A DNA stretch of 64,000 bases from Escallonia rubra (lineage: Eukaryota > Streptophyta > Magnoliopsida > Escalloniales > Escalloniaceae), in the NCBI GenBank assembly GCA_033065855.1, contig JAVXUO010001488.1, positions 1,116,001-1,180,000 of the forward strand, written 5' to 3'. Below are positions 57,208 to 64,000 of the stretch, one piece after another. The notes under the pieces were generated by a model that saw nothing but the letters and a program-made list of their open reading frames with translations, did no database searches and had not been told where the DNA came from. The first letter of the stretch is position 1, and each line of letters opens with the position of its first letter. The position numbers and the translations under genes are program-made.

Positions 57208-58236
57208 TCCTTTCGAGGTCATAATGGCAAAATCTGCATCTAGCAGTTGAGGGAGGAAGCTGCTGAAATGTTATACATGTTACTACGGAGTGGGATTGTC
57301 GCCAACTACTGCTGTTCAAGCACAATGGTCAGTAGCATTTTGAAGATCAGCTTCTCCCCTGACAAAACAAACACGCTGCTGGATTATTGGCTGTTGCTTA
57401 AATCAGAAAGGAAGTAGAAAGTGCAAGGGGCTCTATAGATTTTCAATGTTACACGTAGATAAGAGAATAATTACAGCTGTGAAGGCCTGGGCCTGTAGCA
57501 AAGAACGTGGTTGAAGGTTATTTTCCCTTCAACTCTTGCTCATTTACCAATGATGTATAGTTTTTGTGTCTCTTTTATGCTTATGTTTCTAATTCCAGGG
57601 TGTTATAACTTGTCTAAACTTCCAACAAACAGTAAGTTCGGGGTGGTGGTGGGTGGTGGGGGGGTTTAAGGATCTGTAGCCCTATTGTATCAATGGCTAG
57701 ATCTCCAACTTTCGTCTCCGATCTACCTCACCTGACTAGTCACTGTTTCATTACTTGATGCCGTTGACAATGCCGAATTTGATGCCATCTACAATGCCGA
57801 AGCTGTCTCTGTTGGCAGATTACATCGCCCATGAAGCCTCCGTTACTGGAATCTGCCGTGGGAATTAGCATGGTGATGCCCCAATCTGTTTACAACCGTC
57901 TTCGTCGTTGCTTGCCGAGCCACATTTAAACGGCGGATATGGTGTATTATCCGTGCATCGTTGATCACCGCAGGAGGTTTGCCCGCTCCAGTGTCCTCAC
58001 CGCCACCGGTTTCTCCACCTTATAACAAGTGATCTTTGTTTTTTTTTAATTGTTGATGTGTCCTTGGGTCGGAGAGCGCAGTGGTGGTGTTAGGAGCTAT
58101 AGTATGGTGGAGCGCGGGGTAGATTTAGTGGTTTTGGCCTGGTTTGTAAGTGGTTTGTAAGTAGTATGGTGGTGCGGCCCTTGTGTGGTTTTCTTCTAGG
58201 TTCCGTTTCTTAGGCCTTTCTTGCCCTCTTTCCCTG
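57208..58236. other. MED33 3' flank and intergenic
   Basis: 3' UTR sequence is expected for the first few hundred bases. Around 57640-58190 there is a GGTGGTGGGTGGTGGGGGGG run, repeated AATGCCGAATTTGATGCCAT/ACAATGCCGAAG words and TTTGTAAGTGGTTTGTAAGT. No gene is supported. Confidence 0.35.
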
Positions 58237-58842
58237 TGTCAGGGATTTACCACGTAAAATCCCTGTACGCATTCGCATTAAGAGAAGGTCCACCATGGAA
58301 GAAACAGGGGAGAGGACTGCTGAGAAAGGAAGAGAAAAGATACAAGTTATCAACAAAGAAGGAGCTGAGCAAGTGAAGACCACGCAGGAGTCCAAGGAGA
58401 CTGAGCCAAGCGCGAGTCTCAAGATTCATTTTACCACCAAGGCACGTGAGACTCACGTGGGAAGAAATATTAGTTGAAGATTTGCTGAGTTGTCTGAGTC
58501 ATTAAGGAAATATTAACATTAATGAAAGAGAAGATGTTGAGTTCAAGGAGGATCATTGCCTGAACCAAATTAGCTTCTTTTATCTTATTTTTAGTTTTAT
58601 TTTATGTTTTAGCATCTTTCTGTTTCCACAATTTCAGGAGTTCGTTTTGACAACCTTTATGATGTGTAGCTGTGGGTATTCAGTGAATAAACTTTTGGAA
58701 GATTTCCTCTCTTTTTGTTCTTTCTACTTCTTCTCTCTATTCTATCTTGGCCAAGTAATTGGATTTCTATATCAGAGACAATTCATCACGAATTTCTCTG
58801 AAACTTCACAGAAGATTCAAGTTCAGTAACTAGAATCTGACA
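58237..58842 (+). repeat. 5' LTR of the Ty3/gypsy element
   Basis: 606 bp, TG...CA: it begins TGTCAGGGATTTACC and ends TAGAATCTGACA. The same start recurs at 63514. Compared with the 3' LTR it lacks 10 bp in GTAGCTGTGGGTATTC and 2 bp in GCGCGAGTC. Confidence 0.9.
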
Positions 58843-58844
58843 AT

Positions 58845-58857
58845 TGGTATCCAGAGC
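58845..58857 (+). other. Primer-binding site, initiator tRNA-Met type
   Basis: TGGTATCCAGAGC starts two bases after the LTR. The standard complement of the tRNA-iMet 3' end is TGGTATCAGAGC, so one extra C is present. Confidence 0.75.
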
Positions 58858-58895
58858 AGGTTTATTTCCTCTCAAACTTCATCAAACCACTACTA

Positions 58896-59717
58896 ATGGG
58901 GTACAATACCAGACAAGGGAAGCAACACCAGCTGGATGAGCATGTGAGCCTTATGGAGGCTCAATTCGCAGATCATTTCAGTGCCATCGATGACCAACTG
59001 ATGAACTTGAAGGAAACCATTTCTGAGCTGCCAAAGCTTCGAGCTTCAGTGGAACACTTGAGGGAAGAATTACCTGCAGTGAGGCACTCTCTAGCTGAGA
59101 TGCAGATGTTGATGCAACAGCTAGTTAACATGCGAGAAGGAGAGAGCTCGAATCCCAAACAATTTAGGCCACCCAAAGGACCTGAATTCGTACACAAGGA
59201 GTATACCCAGACAACAAATGGTAATTCAATTCCAAAACTCCCTAAACTAGATTTTCCTAGGTTTAATGGAGATGATTCTTATGGTTGGGTGAGAAAAGCA
59301 GAGAAGTTTTTTGAATTTAACCCAGTTGATGAACAATATAAAGTGAGTTTTGCATCAATTCATTTTGAAGGTCAAGCTGAGTTTTGGTTTGGTACATATA
59401 CCAAAGCAAAAGGGAGGGTAACATGGACTGAATTTGTTAAAGACCTTAATGCTAGATTTGCTAGCCTATTTAGAGAAAGTATAGTGGGTGAGTTTCACAA
59501 ACTAAGACATACTTCTTCTGTGGAAATTTATTACAATGGGTTTGAAGCTCTAAGGTCCATGTTGGTCAGTGAAGGGTGTAAATTTGACGAGGGATATTAC
59601 ATACAAAGTTTCGTGGGAGGGCTGAGGGATGATATAAGGCTGGAAATTGAAAAGTTTGAGCTCTATGATTTATCCAGAGCTATTTACTTGGCCAGAAAAC
59701 AGGAGGCTAGTATTTAA
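58896..59717 (+). pseudogene. gag: Retrotransposon Gag, ended by an in-frame stop
   Basis: 273 codons. The N-terminal coiled-coil-like region (about residues 14-80) is followed by the conserved Gag core (KLPKLDFPRFNGDDSYGWVRKAEKFF to LRDDIRLEI). A TAA at 59715-59717 interrupts what continues in the same frame toward the zinc knuckle and pol, so the original product was one Gag-Pol frame. Gag would form the cytoplasmic particle that packages the RNA. Confidence 0.85.
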
Positions 59718-59741
59718 AACACTTGGCATAACCCCAGGACT

Positions 59742-62700
59742 GTGATCAAACAAAGTTCACTTCCTATTTACCCCAACACTGCAAAAACTCCAGCTATCAA
59801 TTCCAATTTGAGACCTAAACCATTCTTAACCCATCCAAACCCACCAGCAAACCCTGTATTAGCCAATGCTCATCATAAAGGCCTACTGCCTACACCACAA
59901 AACCCACCTCCACAAAGGCTAACTAGGGGATACTTTGATGACAGAAGAAGAAAAGGGCTCTGTTATTGGTGTGTTGAAGTGTTTACCCCTGGCCATAATT
60001 GCAAACATAAACAGGTGTCAATGTTAGTGATTGATGAAGAGGTGGAAGGAGACACACCCCTTGTGTATGATGAAGAAGAAAATATAACTGAAGATGAGGG
60101 AGCTAAGGATGGGCATGAGAAGGTGGAGATCACAGCAAATGCAATTACTGGGAGCTCAACCCATAACACCTTCAAATTATGGGGTCAACATAAGAAGAAG
60201 ACGTTCTCAATTCTCATTGACACAGGATCCACTCACAATTTTTTGGATCCTGCTACTGCTGCTAGGCTTGGATGTGTTTTTACTCCCACTGAAACCATGA
60301 TAATCATGGTTGCTGATGGCAACAAGGTGGAAAGTGATGCAATGTGCCAAGATTTTTCATGGACCTTGCAAGATATTGAGTTTAAATCAAACATGATGGT
60401 TCTGCCATTAGGAGGTTGTGAGTGTGTTTTGGGCCTTCAATGGTTAAGGAAATTGGGACAAGTGCAGTTTGATTTTCAAGAAATGACTATGACCATCAAT
60501 GTTGAGGGAAGACCAATTACATTACATGGGGGCAATGGCAAAACAGAAGTGAAGTTATTATCAGCTACAGGTATGTTCAAGTACTTAACCCACAACCCAG
60601 GCTCCCTATATGGTCAAATCTATACCATTACTACTCTATCAATCAAGGAAGCAGGTGAACCACAACTTACAGCTCTATTGCACAACTTTTCGAATGTTTT
60701 TGATGAACCAAGGGGCTTACCACCAAAAAGGCCACAGGACCATCACATACCCATTATTCCAAATGCAACACCTGTTAGCCTTAGACCTTATAGATTGCCC
60801 TATGCACAGAACACAGAAGTAGAAAAGATAGTGCATGAGATGTTGGATTCAGGGATTATACAAACCAGCTCTTCACCCTTCAGTTCACCTGTATTATTGG
60901 TGAAGAAGAAAGATGGAACATGGAGGATGTGCATAGACTATAGGGGACTCAATAAAATCACCATCAAAAACAAATTCCCTATCCCTATTGTAGATGACTT
61001 ACTAGATGAGCTGCATGGAGCCCAATTTTTCACCAAATTAGACCTAAGAAGTGGCTACCACCAAGTGAGAGTGAGCCCTAAAGATGTCCACAAGACAGCT
61101 TTCTCTACTCATTTTGGACATTTTGAATTTTTTGTGATGCCATTTGGGTTGACAAATGCCCCGGCTACCTTTCAATCGGTGATGAATGACGTGTTTCAAC
61201 CATACCTCAGAAGCTTTGTTTTAGTATTCTTCGATGACATACTTGTTTATAGCCAGTCCTACAGTGAGCACTTAAACCATCTAGCCTTGGTGCTAAAAAT
61301 TCTGAGGGAGCACCAATTATTTGTGAAGTATTCCAAGTGCACTTTTGCAACTCAAGAAGTTGAGTATTTGGGTATATCATTTCCAAGCATGGGGTATCTG
61401 CAGATACAACCAAAATTGAAGCCATGACTGCTTGGCCTTTACCCAAGACACTCAAACAACTTAGGGGATTTCTTGGCCTAACTGGCTACTACAGGAAATT
61501 CATCCAAAATTATGGGATTATCAGTAAACCCTTGACCAAACTGCTACAGAAGAACAATTTTCATTGGAACCCTGAGGCTATTCAAGCTTTTGAGAAGCTC
61601 AAGAAGACCATGGTAAGTGCTACTGTGTTAGCTTTACCAAATTTTTCAGCACCTTTTGTGATTGAAGTGGATGCGAGTGATCAGGGTATGGGGGCTGTAC
61701 TTATGCAATCAGGTAAACCAATAGCTTTTTTTAGCAAAGCTTTCGGACCTAGAGCAAGGGCCATGTCTACCTATGAGAAAGAATTGATGGCCTTAGTGCA
61801 AGCAGTATTGCATTGGCACACTTACTTAAGCACTCAGCCTTTCACTGTTCTAACAGACCATTGTAGCCTGAAATATTTATTAGGCCAGAGAGTGACTTCA
61901 TTACTCCAACAAAAATGTTTATCTAAACTGCTGGGGTTCACCTTTGAGATACACTATAGGGATGGAAATGAGAACAAGGCTGCAGATGCATTGTCCAGAA
62001 TCCCACATGAAAAACAAGAGGAAGGAAGTTGTCTGGCAATTTCACAGGTCACACCACTATGGCTCACTGAACTTCAAGCTAGCTATGAAGAAGATCAAGA
62101 CATCCAACAACAGCTGCAACAACTTCTTTTGGATCCATATGCTACATCTGAATACCAGTTAGAACAGGGAACCCTCAGATATAGGGGCAAACTCTGTGTT
62201 GGAAGAGGGGGCAACCTAAGACAACAAATCATACACACCTTGCACTCAACAGGAATTGGGGGACATTTTGGAGTAACAGCTACCTTCAAGAGAATTGCTG
62301 CCATATTTTATTGGCCTTCACTCAGGAAGGAAGTCAAAGAGTGGGTACAACAATGTGAAGTATGTCAGCAAAACAAGTCTGAACATGTAGCCAGCCCTGG
62401 ATTTTTACAGCCATTACCCATCCCAAACCAACTATGGAGTAGTGTTTCTATGGACTTCATTGAAGGTCTTCCCAAATCTGACAATAAGGAGGTCATACTT
62501 GTGGTGGTGGACAGACTTCGTAAGTTTTCACACTTCATTGCTCTCAGTCATCCCCACACAGCTCAACAGGTAGCTCAAGTCTATTTTGATCAAGTTTTTA
62601 AACTGCATGGGACTCCCGACAATATCATTACAGATAGAGGAAGTGTTTTCATAAGTCAGTTTTGGCAAAAATTGTTTCAATTATTGGAAACCAAGCTGAG

Positions 62701-63694
62701 TATGAGCACTGCCTATCATCCAAAAAGTGATGGGCAAACTGAGCGGGTTAATTAATGCTTAGAAACTTATCTAAGATGCTTTTGTGGGGATAGACCAAAA
62801 ACTTGGCACAAATGGCTGACACTAGCAGAATATTGGTTCAACACTTCTTATCATAGTGCAATCAAGATGACACCATTTCAGGCTTTATATGGCTATAGCC
62901 CAAGACCTCTCAATTTGGGGATTCATGAAACCACCCATGTAGTTTCAGTTGACTCTTACATGGCTGACAGGGCCAGAGTGCTCAATCTTTTGAAGAACAA
63001 CCTAACTCTTGCCAGGGAAAGGATGAAACATTATGCAGATAAGAAGAGAAGTGAGAGGTTTTTTGCTGTTGGTGATATGGTTTATCTTAAGCTGCAGCCA
63101 TATAAACAAAGTAGCTTGGCACTTAGGAGGAATCTGAAGCTGTCCCCTAAGTATTATGGACCTTATGAAGTGATTGAACAGATTGGAACCGTTGCTTATA
63201 AACTTAAGCTACCGATTGGAGCACAGATTCATCCTGTGTTCCATGTGTCTCTACTTAAGGTAGCTGTGGGCAAGCAAGTGATAGCATCCTCTACTTTACC
63301 TCCTACCAATGATACATGGCAGATTATTGTTGAACCCACCAAAATCAATGACCACAGGATGATTAAGAGAGGTTCTTCTTATGTGCCTCAAGTGTTAGTG
63401 GGCTGGACCAATCTACCAGACAGTGATCTCACTTGGGAAGATTGGGAAGTGCTTAAGAAAAAATTTCCAGAGTTCACAGCAGAAGTGGAGGGAAATCTTG
63501 AAAGAGGAGGGAATGTCAGGGATTTACCGCGTAAAATCCCTGTACGCATTCGCATTAAGAGAAGGTCCACCATGGAAGAAACAGGGGAGAGGGCTGCTGA
63601 GAAAGGAAGAGAAAAGATACAAGTTATCAACAAAGAAGGAGCTGAGCAAGTGAAGACCACGCAAGAGTCCAAGGAGACTGAGCCAAGCGCGTGA
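59742..63694 (+). pseudogene. pol: Retrotransposon Pol, broken by a frameshift and a stop
   Basis: Zinc knuckle [14 protein letters not shown] (about 59970-60005). Aspartic protease with DTGS (about 60220). Reverse transcriptase (about 60770-61380) with [15 protein letters not shown] and [10 protein letters not shown] frame change at about 61375-61390 moves the reading frame. RNase H follows (IEVDASDQGMGAVL), then integrase with H-H-C-C and catalytic DFIEGLP, TDRGSVF and SDGQTER. A TAA at 62753-62755 interrupts the frame just after the catalytic Glu. From 62867 the integrase C-terminus continues to HPVFHVSLLK and a chromodomain-like end (WTNLPDSDLTWEDWE...FPEF). The frame then runs about 180 bp into the 3' LTR. 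Chromovirus is supported; Reina versus another clade is not resolved. Confidence 0.88.
63500..63513 (+). other. Polypurine tract
   Basis: GAAAGAGGAGGGAA lies directly before the 3' LTR, as expected for the plus-strand primer. Confidence 0.75.
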
Positions 63695-64000
63695 GTCTCA
63701 AGATTCATTTTACCACCAAGGCGCGTGAGACTCACGTGGGAAGAAATATTAGTTGAAGATTTGCTGAGTTGTCTGTGTCATTAAGGAAATATTAACATTA
63801 ATGAAAGAGAAGATGCTGAGTTCAAGGAGGATCATTGCCTGAACCAGATTAGCTTCTTTTATCTTATTTTTAGTTTTATTTTCTGTTTTAGCATCTTTCT
63901 GTTTCCACAATTTCAGGAGGTTGTTTTGACAACCTTTATGATGTGTAGCTACGGGAGAAGTGGGTATTCAGTGAATAAACTTTTGGAAGATTTCCTTTCT
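63514..64000 (+). repeat. 3' LTR of the Ty3/gypsy element, cut by the window end
   Basis: The first 487 bases of the LTR are present. About 120 more are expected beyond the window, judged by the 5' copy. Confidence 0.9.

Larger units (their letters stand above)
58237..64000 (+). mobile_element. Ty3/gypsy chromovirus-type LTR retrotransposon, 3' end outside the window
   Basis: 5' LTR (58237-58842), primer-binding site, gag, protease, reverse transcriptase, RNase H, integrase with C-terminal chromodomain-like segment, polypurine tract and start of the 3' LTR (63514). The two LTRs differ by about a dozen substitutions and two indels over 487 shared bases (roughly 2.5%), so insertion is fairly recent but not new. 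Coding capacity is lost: two in-frame stops and one frameshift. The target duplication cannot be checked because the 3' end is outside the window. Confidence 0.93.

Overview
The window is nuclear DNA of a flowering plant, most likely a eudicot. It has spliced plant-type genes (a Mediator subunit 33 gene with 12 exons, a CML42/43-type calmodulin-like gene, LEA_2 genes, an SMR-type CDK inhibitor), long AT-rich intergenic stretches and many plant transposable elements. I did not identify the species.

Layout. 1-6.1 kb: gene-free, with several copies of a T-rich/GGT-rich foldback element. 6.1-6.7 kb: CML gene on the minus strand. 7.1-15.3 kb: accessory DNA holding a hAT-type element with an 8-bp target duplication, a duplicated 215-bp segment, a GGCTGTA-ended foldback element, a decayed Ty3/gypsy gag-protease fragment and an eight-copy 309-bp satellite with poly-C tracts. 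15.9-16.6 kb: SMR11-like gene, with a decayed second copy at 20.2 kb. 21.5-29.1 kb: three LEA_2 loci, one decayed and two intact. The two intact ones lie in a 4.4-kb tandem duplication (unit 1 about 23503-27934; unit 2 about 27935-43276).

Unit 2 has been swollen by insertions. The largest is a 9569-bp Mutator-like element (MULE, 33057-42625) with about 196-bp identical terminal inverted repeats, sitting in a TA microsatellite. It appears intact and carries three genes. One is a FAR1/MURA-type transposase. One is a five-exon fusion of a plant mobile domain with an Ulp1/C48 protease. The third is a small two-exon B3 DNA-binding protein, which no single ORF reveals because it is split. About 30 copies of a short TCCGC...GCGGA palindrome are spread through its non-coding DNA, including a 1.2-kb array between the convergent genes. 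This element is the most interesting object in the window.

44.2-57.2 kb: a complete MED33A/REF4-like Mediator gene (1321 codons reconstructed) with a SINE in intron 3. 58.2 kb to the end: a Ty3/gypsy chromovirus-type LTR retrotransposon with one full LTR, gag and pol broken by two stops and one frameshift, and a 3' LTR cut by the window edge.

Host genes are single-copy or small-family regulators and show no operon-like relationship. The functional grouping visible here is inside the MULE: transposase, protease fusion and DNA-binding protein, with a repeated motif that one of them may bind.
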